A stretch of DNA of 64,000 bases from Lachnospiraceae bacterium (GCA_022799175.1 JAAWNY010000004.1:1-64000), one strand, 5' to 3'. Positions 49,916-60,120 are shown, counted from the stretch's first letter. Notes: a model not told the origin generated them from the sequence alone. Numbers and translations: made by a program.

Positions 49916-52882
49916 GTGGATAAATTGAAAATCGGATTGGACGTAGGTTCCACAACTATCAAAACGATTGTATTAGACGATAACGAAAAAATCATATATT
50001 CTGCTTATGAACGGCATTTTTCTCAAATCACATCAAAAACGGCAGAAGCGTTGGTAAAAGTCAGAGAAAAATTTCCCCAGGAAAGCAGTTTTTCGCTGGT
50101 GATTTCTGGTTCTGCAGGGATGGGGATGGCAGAACACTGCCAGGTGGATTTCGTGCAGGAGGTATATGCCACTAAGGTGGCTGCTGGAAAAAATGCGCCC
50201 AATACGGATGTGATCATTGAACTTGGCGGTGAAGATGCCAAAATTATTTTTTTGCGAGGAGCCATGGAGGCGCGGATGAACGGATCTTGTGCTGGGGGGA
50301 CAGGTGCGTTTATTGATCAAATGGCGACTCTTCTTGGTATCACACCAGATGAGATGAATGATTATGCTCAGGAAAGTAGCAAGCTTTATACGATTGCTTC
50401 TCGTTGTGGCGTGTTTGCCAAAAGCGACATTCAACCGTTGATTAACCAAGGGGCGGACAAGCGGGACATTTCGGCCAGTATTTTTCATGCTGTAGTGAAT
50501 CAGACAATCGGTGGTTTGGCGCAAGGTCGGGCAATTGAAGGCAATGTATTGTATTTGGGCGGCCCGTTGACTTTTATGCCGGAGCTTCGCAAAAGCTTTG
50601 ATCAGGCATTATCGTTAAACGGCTATTGTCCGGAGAATTCTCTGTACTTTGTAGCATTGGGGGCGGCTTTTTGTGCTTACAAACCGATAGATCTCAAGCA
50701 GGTGGTGAAAGATCTTGCTCAGTATGAGGCAGTTAATGAATTTCAGACATTGCCGCCACTGTTTGATAATAAGGAAGAGTACGAGGAATTTCAGAAACGC
50801 CACGCGCAGGCGGACGTGTCTTATGGAAAGCTGGAGGAATATCAAGGGCGCGTCTGGATTGGCATCGATGCTGGTTCAACTACAGTGAAAGCAGTGGTGA
50901 TTGGGGAAGAGAAGGAAATTCTAGATAGTACTTATCTTTCGAACAGTGGGAATCCGGTTCCCATTGTTCGGGAGTATTTAATTCGCGTATATGAGCGATG
51001 TCCAAAGATACGAATTGCTGGTTCTTGTGTCACCGGATATGGCGAGGATATTATCAAAAATGCCTTTTCGATTGATCAGGGACTTGTGGAAACCATGGCC
51101 CATCTCAAAGCAGCACAGGCATTTATGCCAGATGTGGAGTTTATCATCGATATCGGTGGCCAAGACATGAAATGTTTTAAAATTCACAATGCAGCGATTG
51201 ATAATATTTACCTCAACGAAGCATGTTCTTCTGGCTGTGGATCCTTTCTGCAGACATTTGCCGGAGCGCTGAATTACTCTGCAGAAGAATTTTCCCGATT
51301 GGGGCTGTTTTCCCAAAATGCCGTAGATCTGGGATCCCGGTGTACGGTGTTTATGAATTCTTCTGTTAAGCAGGCACAAAAAGACGGGGTAAGTACAGAA
51401 GATATTTCAGCAGGTCTTTCGATCAGTGTAGTGAAAAATGCAATCTATAAGGTGATTCGTCCTTCCAGCATGGATGAGTTGGGGAAACGGATCGTGGTCC
51501 AGGGAGGCACTTTTTTAAATGACGCCGTGCTGCGTGCTTTTGAGCGGGAAATCGGATTTCCGGTGGTGCGCCCGGCGATAGCAGGACTGATGGGAGCCTA
51601 TGGCTGTGCGCTTCATGCTATGGAAACTGGAAAACAAAAGAAAAAGGCAGATGGAGAAAAGAATCCTAGTGAAGAGAAAAGTTCGATTTTATCACACCAG
51701 GAACTGATTTCTTTCGTCCATGAAGTTAAAAATGTCAACTGCGGTTTATGTTATAATAATTGTCTGTTGAGTGTGAATACCTTTTCCGGCGGCAGAAAAT
51801 ATATAGCGGGAAATAAATGCGAACGACCTGTTACGAAGCGCTCTTCGGATTCTAATCACAATATTTATAAATATAAACAGGAATTATTGGCCGGCTATTC
51901 TTCGGTGCGGGGAAAGCGGCGGGAAGTGATTGGTCTGCCTTTGGGATTAAATTTTTATGAATTAGTACCATTTTGGTATAAATTTTTTACTGCATTGGGA
52001 TTTGGCGTGGAAGTATCTCCGTTTTCGAATCGGGAGTTGTATCTTGCCGGGCAGCATTCGATTCCTAGCGATACCGTATGTTTTCCGGCTAAGATGTTGC
52101 ATGGTCATATCCAATATTTGAAGGAAAAACGGGTGGATGCTATCTTTTACCCTTGTATGAGTTTTAATTTTGATGAGGGATTGGGTGACAATAACTACAA
52201 CTGTCCGGTGGTAGCCTACTATCCGGAAGTAATTGCTGCCAATATAAAATTTGAAGAAAAACCGGTGTTTATCAATGATTATGTAGGTCCTCACAAGCAG
52301 AAATTTTTCCACAAAAAAATGACAGAACTGTTGCGCCATTATTTTGAAAATATTGATGCAAGAGAAGTAAAACGAGCGGCAGATCTGGCGTTTCGCGAAC
52401 GTGAGCGCTTTTTGCAACAAATACGGCAAAAGGCAGAACAGATTATAACATTAGCTCGAAGAGAAGGGCGGCGGATTCTGGTGCTGGCTGGCCGGCCTTA
52501 TCATGTAGATCCAGAGATTAATCATGGAATTGATATGCTAATGAATGGTTTTGGCGTGTCGGTTATTTCGGAGGACAGTATCAGCCATCGGGTATCGAAA
52601 TTTCCGGTACGGGTGCTCAATCAGTGGATGTATCATGCCAGACTTTATGCTGCTGCCAAATATGTATGTACTCAAAAAGACATGGAACTGGTACAACTGG
52701 TCAGTTTTGGTTGTGGACTGGATGCGATCACGACAGATGAGGTTCGCAGTATCATTGAAAAGGGTGGCAAAATTTATACTCAGATAAAGATTGATGAAAT
52801 CACGAATCTGGGAGCCGTAAAAGTAAGATTACGGAGTCTGCTGGCAGCGTTGGAACAGTCAGACGGAAACATAGAAGGATAA
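49916..52882 (+). CDS. Acyl-CoA dehydratase activase (two BadF/BadG/HgdC-type ASKHA domains plus C-terminal dehydratase-like region)
   Basis: KIGLDVGSTTIKTIVLDD and WIGIDAGSTTVKAVVIG; NGSCAGGTGAFIDQMA and NEACSSGCGSFLQTFA; the TTG at 49925 is an alternative start. Confidence 0.92.
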   Translation: MDKLKIGLDVGSTTIKTIVLDDNEKIIYSAYERHFSQITSKTAEALVKVREKFPQESSFSLVISGSAGMGMAEHCQVDFVQEVYATKVAAGKNAPNTDVIIELGGEDAKIIFLRGAMEARMNGSCAGGTGAFIDQMATLLGITPDEMNDYAQESSKLYTIASRCGVFAKSDIQPLINQGADKRDISASIFHAVVNQTIGGLAQGRAIEGNVLYLGGPLTFMPELRKSFDQALSLNGYCPENSLYFVALGAAFCAYKPIDLKQVVKDLAQYEAVNEFQTLPPLFDNKEEYEEFQKRHAQADVSYGKLEEYQGRVWIGIDAGSTTVKAVVIGEEKEILDSTYLSNSGNPVPIVREYLIRVYERCPKIRIAGSCVTGYGEDIIKNAFSIDQGLVETMAHLKAAQAFMPDVEFIIDIGGQDMKCFKIHNAAIDNIYLNEACSSGCGSFLQTFAGALNYSAEEFSRLGLFSQNAVDLGSRCTVFMNSSVKQAQKDGVSTEDISAGLSISVVKNAIYKVIRPSSMDELGKRIVVQGGTFLNDAVLRAFEREIGFPVVRPAIAGLMGAYGCALHAMETGKQKKKADGEKNPSEEKSSILSHQELISFVHEVKNVNCGLCYNNCLLSVNTFSGGRKYIAGNKCERPVTKRSSDSNHNIYKYKQELLAGYSSVRGKRREVIGLPLGLNFYELVPFWYKFFTALGFGVEVSPFSNRELYLAGQHSIPSDTVCFPAKMLHGHIQYLKEKRVDAIFYPCMSFNFDEGLGDNNYNCPVVAYYPEVIAANIKFEEKPVFINDYVGPHKQKFFHKKMTELLRHYFENIDAREVKRAADLAFRERERFLQQIRQKAEQIITLARREGRRILVLAGRPYHVDPEINHGIDMLMNGFGVSVISEDSISHRVSKFPVRVLNQWMYHARLYAAAKYVCTQKDMELVQLVSFGCGLDAITTDEVRSIIEKGGKIYTQIKIDEITNLGAVKVRLRSLLAALEQSDGNIEG

Positions 52883-52897
52883 GAAAGAGAAACAGCT

Positions 52898-54166
52898 ATG
52901 GCAAAGATCAAGCGAGCGAAAAACGGAAGAATCATTTTTACAAAAGAGATGAAAAAGGATTATACCATTTTGGTGCCAGATATGCTTCCGATTCATTTTG
53001 AGATCATGAAATATGTATTTCTTAACGAGGGCTACAAAATTGAGCTTTTGCAAACGGCAAATCCGGAAATCAAACAGCTAGGATTGCGGTATGTGCACAA
53101 CGATACCTGCTATCCGGCGCTTCTGGTGATCGGACAATTTTTGGATGCGCTGGAAAGTGGAAAATATGATGTAAATAAGACGGCGCTTTTGATTATGCAG
53201 ACCGGTGGCGGTTGTCGTGCCTCCAACTATATTCATTTACTTCGCAAAGCATTGGAGAAGGCCGGTTATGATCAGGTGCCGGTAATTTCCTTTAATCTTT
53301 CAGGAGTGGAGTACAACAGCGGCTTTTTTTTGACATTGCCGATCATTCGGAAATGCATTGCCGGGGTTATCTATGGCGATCTGTTGATGCTTCTCAGCAA
53401 TCAGGTAAAAGCTTATGAGGTTCAAAAAGGAGATGCGAACCGAATGATTGAAAAGTGGGTGAAACGAATTACGGAACAGTTTCAACATTCCCGCGGTTTT
53501 GCTCTGAAAGCCATGAAGCAGAATTTCGAACATATCATTGCTTCCTTTGCCAAGATACCCATTCATAAGGTGCCAAAAGTTAAGGTAGGTATTGTAGGTG
53601 AAATTTATGTAAAATATGCCAGTTTTGCCAACAATAGTTTGGAAGCATTTTTAGCTGAGCAGGATTGTGAGATCATGGTTCCTGGTCTTCTGGGGTTTTT
53701 AATGTTTAAGGTGGATGCCCGCATTCAGGATGTAAAGTTATACGGGGGCAGCCGCATCAAATTTGCAGTGGCTACCTTTTTGCTGAATTATTTTAAAAAG
53801 GTGGAAAAAGCGTTCATGGAATGCGTGGACAAATATCCTGTGTTTACCCAACTTTCTAGCTATGAATCTACGAAACCTCTGGTTGATGGACTGATCGGAG
53901 TGGGTAACCGGATGGGAGAAGGCTGGTTTTTACCGGCAGAGATGATAGAGTTAGTCAACCATGGCTATGAGAATATTGTGTGTACGCAGCCTTTTGGTTG
54001 TCTGCCAACCCATGTTTGTGGCAAAGGAATGATTCATCGGATCAAAGAATTGTATCCTCAGGCCAATATTGTACCAATTGATTATGATCCGGGAGCAACC
54101 AGGGTGAATCAGGAAAATCGTATCAAACTGATGTTGGCGGTGGCTAGGGAAGCAATGGAAGGATAG
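52898..54166 (+). CDS. 2-hydroxyacyl-CoA dehydratase-like protein (HgdB/DUF2229-like)
   Basis: NDTCYPALLVIGQFLDALESG; MQTGGGCRASNYIHLLRKALEKAG; CTQPFGCLPTHVCGKGMIHRIKELYP. Confidence 0.88.
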   Translation: MAKIKRAKNGRIIFTKEMKKDYTILVPDMLPIHFEIMKYVFLNEGYKIELLQTANPEIKQLGLRYVHNDTCYPALLVIGQFLDALESGKYDVNKTALLIMQTGGGCRASNYIHLLRKALEKAGYDQVPVISFNLSGVEYNSGFFLTLPIIRKCIAGVIYGDLLMLLSNQVKAYEVQKGDANRMIEKWVKRITEQFQHSRGFALKAMKQNFEHIIASFAKIPIHKVPKVKVGIVGEIYVKYASFANNSLEAFLAEQDCEIMVPGLLGFLMFKVDARIQDVKLYGGSRIKFAVATFLLNYFKKVEKAFMECVDKYPVFTQLSSYESTKPLVDGLIGVGNRMGEGWFLPAEMIELVNHGYENIVCTQPFGCLPTHVCGKGMIHRIKELYPQANIVPIDYDPGATRVNQENRIKLMLAVAREAMEG

Positions 54167-54198
54167 CTTTTTTCCATCAATGTAGGGAAAGGACCGTA

Positions 54199-54235
54199 AC
54201 AAGGGAGGAACAAGAATCCCCCCTTGCATTTTCCG
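54199..54235 (+). terminator. Hairpin, possible terminator after the dehydratase gene
   Basis: CAAGGGAGG-aacaagaat-CCCCCCTTGCATTTT. Confidence 0.55.
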
Positions 54236-54292
54236 ACAAAAATAATTATAATAATTAGATATTAAATATCCTTAGAGAAGGTGGCTTTTTCT

Positions 54293-56572
54293 ATGGCAAA
54301 TGAACATACGGATAAAAAAATGAATATTGAGCTGGAAAATCCTGCGGACTTTACCAGTCCGGAGGAATTATATCAGAAATTGATCCGCACCATCCGGAAG
54401 TATCATCCTTCGGATGAGATTTCCATGATTGAAAAAGCATACCGGATTGCACGGGATGCCCATAAAGAACAGAAACGCAAATCAGGGGAACCTTATATTA
54501 TTCATCCGTTATGCGTGGCAATCATTTTGGCAGATTTGGAGATGGATAAGGAGACGATCGCTTCCGGACTCTTGCATGATGTGGTGGAAGATACGGTCAT
54601 GACGCTAGAAGATATGACCCATGAATTTGGTTCAGAGGTAGCTTTTTTGGTGGATGGTGTTACCAAACTGACCCAGCTATCTTGGGACAAAGATAAGGTA
54701 GAGATTCAGGCGGAAAATTTACGGAAAATGTTTCTGGCAATGGCTAGGGATATTCGGGTGATTATCATCAAGCTGGCGGACCGGTTGCACAATATGCGAA
54801 CAGGACAGTTCTGGAAACCAGAAAAGCAAAAAGAAAAAGCAAGAGAGACTTTGGAGATCTATGCACCGATTGCCGATCGTTTGGGTATTTCACGGATTAA
54901 GACAGAACTGGATGATTTGTCTTTGCGGTTTTTGAAACCGGAAGTTTATGCAGATCTGGTAGAGAAGGTGAACTTGCGTAAGGATTCTCGGGAGCAGTTT
55001 GTACAGGATATTGTGGATGATGTAAAAAATCATATGCTGGAAGCGGATATCCGGGCTACTGTGGATGGACGGGTGAAACATTTTTTCAGCATTTACAAAA
55101 AAATGGTCAATCAGGATAAGACGATTGATCAAATTTACGATCTGTTTGCTGTGCGGATTATTGTTGAGACGGTAAAGGACTGCTATGCGGCATTGGGCGT
55201 AATTCATGAACTATATAAGCCGATTCCTGGACGTTTCAAAGATTATATTGCCATGCCGAAACCGAATATGTATCAGTCTTTGCATACCACTCTGATTGGC
55301 AGCACGGGTCAGCCATTTGAGATCCAGATTCGTACTTACGAGATGCATCGTACGGCAGAGTATGGAATTGCCGCTCACTGGAAATATAAAGAGAGCGGGA
55401 GCGGTAAGATTGCAGCGGGTGACGAAGAGGCCAAGATGAGTTGGCTGCGTCAAATTTTGGAGTGGCAACGGGATACGGATGATTCCCGGGAGTTTTTAAG
55501 TCTGGTGAAAGGGGATCTGGATTTATTTTCTGATAGTGTATATTGTTTTACTCCTTCTGGTGACGTTAAGAATTTGCCAAGTGGTTCGACGCCAATTGAT
55601 TTTGCCTATGCCATTCACAGTGCCGTCGGAAACAAAATGGTAGGAGCTCGAGTAAATGGTAAACTGGTGAATATTGATTATTTGATTCAGAATGGTGACC
55701 AGATAGAAATCATTACTTCCCAGAATTCCAAGGGTCCTAGCCGGGACTGGTTGACTTTGGTAAAGAGTACGCAGGCCAGAAATAAGATTAATCAATGGTT
55801 TAAAACGGAACTGAAAGAAGACAATATTTTAAAAGGCAAGGAAATGATGGAGCGCTATTGCCGAGCCAAGGGGATTGTATTCTCGGAGCTTAACAAGCCG
55901 GAATTTCAGGAAAAGGTCATGGCCCGGTATGCCTTTAAGGATTGGGATTCAGTTCTGGCTTCCATTGGCCATGGCGGCCTCAAGGAAGGCCAGGTTATCA
56001 ACAAGATGCTCGAAGAGCGGAATAAAAAGCTCAAGAGTGAGGTTACCGATAAAAATATTTTAGATGGGCTCAGTGACATCAATACCAAAGTGCCAGTCTC
56101 CAAAAAATCAAATGGGATTGTGGTAAAAGGGATTCATGATATAGCAGTAAGATTTTCCCGCTGCTGCAGTCCGGTGCCAGGAGATGAGATTGTAGGTTTT
56201 GTTACTCGAGGACGAGGCGTTTCTATTCACAGAACCGATTGTATCAATGTGATCAATTTGCCCGAGGATGAGAGGGTGAGATTGATTGATGCCGAATGGC
56301 AACAGGTAGAAGGAGAAGAGGGGAACAAAGAACGGTATTCTACGGAAATTCAGATTTATGCTAACAATCGCATTGGTATTTTTGTAGATATTTCCAAAGT
56401 ATTTACGGAAAAGCAAATTGATATTACTTCGATTAATGTACGTACCAGCAAGCAGGGGAAGGCTACTATTATCATGACTTTTGACATTCATGGCAAAGAA
56501 GAGCTGAACCGTTTGACAGATAAGATAAGACAGGTAGAGGGAGTGCTGGATATAGAGCGGACCGCCGGATGA
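54293..56572 (+). CDS. relA: (p)ppGpp synthetase/hydrolase RelA/SpoT family
   Basis: HD domain GLLHDVVEDT; synthetase PKPNMYQSLHTTLIG; TGS and ACT domains. Confidence 0.96.
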   Translation: MANEHTDKKMNIELENPADFTSPEELYQKLIRTIRKYHPSDEISMIEKAYRIARDAHKEQKRKSGEPYIIHPLCVAIILADLEMDKETIASGLLHDVVEDTVMTLEDMTHEFGSEVAFLVDGVTKLTQLSWDKDKVEIQAENLRKMFLAMARDIRVIIIKLADRLHNMRTGQFWKPEKQKEKARETLEIYAPIADRLGISRIKTELDDLSLRFLKPEVYADLVEKVNLRKDSREQFVQDIVDDVKNHMLEADIRATVDGRVKHFFSIYKKMVNQDKTIDQIYDLFAVRIIVETVKDCYAALGVIHELYKPIPGRFKDYIAMPKPNMYQSLHTTLIGSTGQPFEIQIRTYEMHRTAEYGIAAHWKYKESGSGKIAAGDEEAKMSWLRQILEWQRDTDDSREFLSLVKGDLDLFSDSVYCFTPSGDVKNLPSGSTPIDFAYAIHSAVGNKMVGARVNGKLVNIDYLIQNGDQIEIITSQNSKGPSRDWLTLVKSTQARNKINQWFKTELKEDNILKGKEMMERYCRAKGIVFSELNKPEFQEKVMARYAFKDWDSVLASIGHGGLKEGQVINKMLEERNKKLKSEVTDKNILDGLSDINTKVPVSKKSNGIVVKGIHDIAVRFSRCCSPVPGDEIVGFVTRGRGVSIHRTDCINVINLPEDERVRLIDAEWQQVEGEEGNKERYSTEIQIYANNRIGIFVDISKVFTEKQIDITSINVRTSKQGKATIIMTFDIHGKEELNRLTDKIRQVEGVLDIERTAG

Positions 56573-56699
56573 CGGAGGGAGGCGTAGCCAGCGCTTTTCT
56601 CTTGCGCAGATAAACAGTACTGCTTGGGAAGACTGAAAAAGGTTTCCTGTAAAGAATGGTTGCAATGTCAAAAAACATGGACAAAAAAGGAGAAAAAAG

Positions 56700-57347
56700 A
56701 TGAGTGAATTCCGGATTCAAACCTTCGTTCTGGGAGAGGTCAGTACCAATTGTTATCTGATATATCATCAAGGTACGCGGGAGGCAGTCGTGGTGGATCC
56801 GGCTGATAACGGGGCCTATATATTAAACAAGTGTCGAGAGATAGAAGTGAAGCCAACCGCAATTCTTTTGACTCATGGGCATTTTGATCATATTCTGGCA
56901 GTAAAGGATATCTGCCGGGCATTTCCCTGCAAAGTTTATGCGGGGCGAGAAGAGGATCGTCTTTTGCAGGATTCTTCGCTGAACTTAAGCGGTTCTATGG
57001 GTTCTGAGCAGATGTGTGTAGAAGCAGATGTATTGGTAAAAGATGGGGATATCCTTTCCTTGGTTGGTTTTGATTGGCAGGTGTTAGAGACACCAGGACA
57101 CACGGCTGGTTCGGTTTGCTACTACGTAGAATCAGAACAAGTGCTGATCAGTGGAGACACTCTGTTTGCCAATTCGCTAGGACGCACGGATCTCCCGACT
57201 GGAGATATGAGAGCAATCATTCGTTCTATCAAAGAAAAGCTACTATCGCTTCCAGAACGTGTCATGGTCTATCCAGGACATGGAGAAGTGACAACGATTG
57301 AACATGAAAAAAGATATAATCCGGTGGCGGCATATCGGAGAAGATAG
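56700..57347 (+). CDS. Metallo-beta-lactamase fold hydrolase
   Basis: LLTHGHFDHILAV; ETPGHTAGSVCYYV; VYPGHGEVTTIEHEK. Confidence 0.94.
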   Translation: MSEFRIQTFVLGEVSTNCYLIYHQGTREAVVVDPADNGAYILNKCREIEVKPTAILLTHGHFDHILAVKDICRAFPCKVYAGREEDRLLQDSSLNLSGSMGSEQMCVEADVLVKDGDILSLVGFDWQVLETPGHTAGSVCYYVESEQVLISGDTLFANSLGRTDLPTGDMRAIIRSIKEKLLSLPERVMVYPGHGEVTTIEHEKRYNPVAAYRRR

Positions 57348-57401
57348 CGGTACAAGAGACTTTTTGCAAAATGGTTTGAAAAGAGAAAAACGAAAGACAG
57401 G

Positions 57402-58928
57402 ATGGCCATGATTGGAATAATATTAAATGACAATGCATATGAACAGGATATCCGGGAGCTTTTGATGGCCTTTTTCCCGGGAAGGTCTTTTGTACATGAG
57501 ATGTTGCCGGGTCTGGAACTGTGTCTGATCGGAGACTTGGACGAGAGTCGTTCTTGGTTTCGGATGCAGGTTGTGTTCTGGGGGGAATACTCCCATCTGA
57601 TCTGGGGAAATACTCCAGCGGAGCAAAGAGAGCTGGATCATTTTGATGAGCCGATATCCGTGGATTATGACAATCGGACGGAGACGAAAAACAAAATTAA
57701 GCGACGTCTGTATGTGATTTTAAAAGCACTGACGGGCCAAGGTCTGCCCTGGGGTTCTCTGACGGGGATCCGTCCAGCAAAAATTGCTCTTACTCTACTT
57801 AGTGAGGGGATGGAGGAAGAAGCGATCCATGCATATATGAGGGAGTTATACTTTACTAGTGAAGAGAAAGCCCGGCTATGTGTGGAAATTGCAGCAAGAG
57901 AGCAGAAACTGTTGGCACTGTTGCCTAAGGAAACCAGCTCTTCCCGTAAAAATCGATTAAACAAGGATTATAGCCTTTATGTGGGAATCCCGTTTTGTCC
58001 AACCACCTGTCTATACTGTTCGTTTACTTCCTATCCGATTGAGAAATGGACAAAACGGATATCGGAATATCTGGATGCACTGTTTCAAGAATTGGATTAT
58101 GTGGCAGACCGGGCCGGACGATACCCATCTACGGTTTATGTGGGTGGAGGAACACCAACTTCACTGTCGGCAGAGCATTTAGAACGGTTTATGGAGAAAC
58201 TGACGAGCACTTTTGACTGTACAGGAGCCGTGGAATTTACGGTAGAGGCTGGAAGACCAGACAGTATTACTAGAGAAAAACTGTTGGTGTTAAAGAAATA
58301 TGGCGTCACGCGGATTTCCATTAATCCGCAAACAATGAATCAAAAAACGCTTGATCTGATCGGACGAAGACATACGGTGGAGGAAGTGCGGGAGCGCTTT
58401 TTGCTGGCCAGGGAGATGGGATTTGACAATATCAATATGGATCTGATTGTCGGACTTCCTAAGGAGGATGCGACGGATGTACAGAGAACGATGGAAGCGG
58501 TGCAGGCATTGGCTCCAGACAGTTTAACGGTTCATTCGCTGGCGATCAAGCGGGCCTCGCGACTGAACACAATGCGAGATACCTATAAAGATTATCCGAT
58601 CATAGGAACACAGGAAATCATCGATATGACAGCCCGCTATGCCCGGGAGATGGGGTTGGAGCCGTATTATCTATATCGCCAGAAAAATATGGCAGGAAAC
58701 TTTGAGAATGTGGGTTATGCAAAGCCGGGAAAGGCATGTATCTACAATATTTTGATTATGGAGGAGCAGCAAACGATCTTCGGCTGCGGGGCCGGGACTA
58801 CTACCAAGTGGGTGATTCCCGGGGAAAATCGGATTGAACGGGTAGAGACCGTAAAGAATGTGGAACAGTATATTGACCGGATAGATGAGATGATTGAGAG
58901 GAAACGGATGCTTTTTGGTGATGAATAG
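57402..58928 (+). CDS. hemZ: HemZ-type coproporphyrinogen III oxidase-like radical SAM protein
   Basis: YVGIPFCPTTCLYCSFTSYPI; YVGGGTPTSLSAEHLE; RISINPQTMNQKTLDLIGRRHT. Confidence 0.92.
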   Translation: MAMIGIILNDNAYEQDIRELLMAFFPGRSFVHEMLPGLELCLIGDLDESRSWFRMQVVFWGEYSHLIWGNTPAEQRELDHFDEPISVDYDNRTETKNKIKRRLYVILKALTGQGLPWGSLTGIRPAKIALTLLSEGMEEEAIHAYMRELYFTSEEKARLCVEIAAREQKLLALLPKETSSSRKNRLNKDYSLYVGIPFCPTTCLYCSFTSYPIEKWTKRISEYLDALFQELDYVADRAGRYPSTVYVGGGTPTSLSAEHLERFMEKLTSTFDCTGAVEFTVEAGRPDSITREKLLVLKKYGVTRISINPQTMNQKTLDLIGRRHTVEEVRERFLLAREMGFDNINMDLIVGLPKEDATDVQRTMEAVQALAPDSLTVHSLAIKRASRLNTMRDTYKDYPIIGTQEIIDMTARYAREMGLEPYYLYRQKNMAGNFENVGYAKPGKACIYNILIMEEQQTIFGCGAGTTTKWVIPGENRIERVETVKNVEQYIDRIDEMIERKRMLFGDE

Positions 58929-59949
58929 AACCGATCTGTGGCATTATTGCACAAATAAACATTGTCAGGATATGCTTCTCTCCTTTCAGTTATTAGGAGA
59001 GAATGACTGGTCGAAAGAAAAGGTGATAAATTGCCTTTATGCTCTGAGCAATCATGGAGAGAGACATTATGAGAGAATATCGGTTCCCAAAAAAGATGGC
59101 ACAGTCCGTACTTTGTTGGTACCGGATCCTCTGTTAAAATATGTTCAAAAAAATATTCTTCATCATGTGTTGGAGGGTCTTTCTGTGGCAGATTGTGCTA
59201 TGGCATACCGTAAGTGGCCAGGGATTGTCCGCAATGCAACAACACATGTAAAGAAACCGCTAGTAATGAAACTGGATATCAAAGATTTTTTCGGAAGCAT
59301 TACTTTTGAGATGGTGCTTCGTTATGCATTTCCGATAATATATTTTCCTTCAGCCGTTGGGGTTTTGCTTACCGCTTTGTGCTGTTATGGAGAATATCTT
59401 CCGCAAGGAGCACCGACTTCACCGCTGATTTCTAATTTGGTGATGAAGCCGTTTGATGAATTCATGATAAAATGGTGTGATCAGCAAAATATTTCCTATA
59501 GCAGGTATTGTGATGACATGACCTTTTCCGGAGACTTTGATGTCCGGGAGGTGAGGCAAAAAGCAGAAAATTTTCTGCATACGATGGGTTTTGAATTAAA
59601 CCAAAAAAAGACGAAAGTGTTATCACAAAGAACCCGGCAAACGGTGACGGGACTAGTAGTCAATGAGCGGGTGCAGGTTTCAGCAGAATATCGCCGGAAC
59701 TTGCGACAGGAAGTATATTATTGTCAGCGATTTGGGGTGGAGGAGCATTTAAGACACTGTGGAAAATTAAAGTGTTTTGTTTTGCCGGAAGGTTCGATAG
59801 ACCAACAACGATATTTACAAATATTGCTGGGAAAAGTGCAATATGTACGGTTGACCAGATCGGAGGATGTCTGGTTTTTACAGGCAGAAGATTGGCTTAA
59901 GAAAGCGATAAAAAGGAGCAAAAAGAATTCGTGCAAACAGTTACGATAA
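58921..59949 (+). CDS. Retron-type reverse transcriptase
   Basis: Retron-like NAxxH (NATTH), LDIKDFFGSIT, PQGAPTSPLISN, YSRYCDDMTFSG, LNQKKTKVLS, VTGLVVNERVQVS (VTG motif). ATG 58921 overlaps the hemZ stop; track start is 58894. Confidence 0.92.
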   Translation: MNRTDLWHYCTNKHCQDMLLSFQLLGENDWSKEKVINCLYALSNHGERHYERISVPKKDGTVRTLLVPDPLLKYVQKNILHHVLEGLSVADCAMAYRKWPGIVRNATTHVKKPLVMKLDIKDFFGSITFEMVLRYAFPIIYFPSAVGVLLTALCCYGEYLPQGAPTSPLISNLVMKPFDEFMIKWCDQQNISYSRYCDDMTFSGDFDVREVRQKAENFLHTMGFELNQKKTKVLSQRTRQTVTGLVVNERVQVSAEYRRNLRQEVYYCQRFGVEEHLRHCGKLKCFVLPEGSIDQQRYLQILLGKVQYVRLTRSEDVWFLQAEDWLKKAIKRSKKNSCKQLR

Positions 59950-59994
59950 ATGGTGCCGACTCTTGTTTGAGGAGTGGCATCATTTTTATTATTG
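59950..59994 (+). terminator. Intrinsic terminator after the reverse transcriptase gene
   Basis: ATGGTGCCGACTC-TTGTTT-GAGGAGTGGCATCAT followed by TTTTATT. Confidence 0.75.
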
Positions 59995-60053
59995 ATAAAG
60001 AATAGAGAATTGGTTCAGGAAACGAAAAAGAACCAAAGCTTCAGCAAAAAAGA

Positions 60054-60082
60054 TTGATCATTTTTTATTTAGGAAGTATGAT
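60054..60082 (+). promoter_or_regulatory. Promoter upstream of the MMPL transporter gene
   Basis: TTGATC - 17 nt - TATGAT. Confidence 0.55.
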
Positions 60083-60120
60083 ATAGCATATTGAAAGTGG
60101 AAGGAGCAGAAATAAGCAAT

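Noticed and set aside
58700-58920. Possible msr-msd ncRNA immediately upstream of the retron-type RT
   Set aside because: This stretch is the conserved 3' coding part of hemZ, which continues through the RT start; no independent inverted-repeat a1/a2 pair was recognised.
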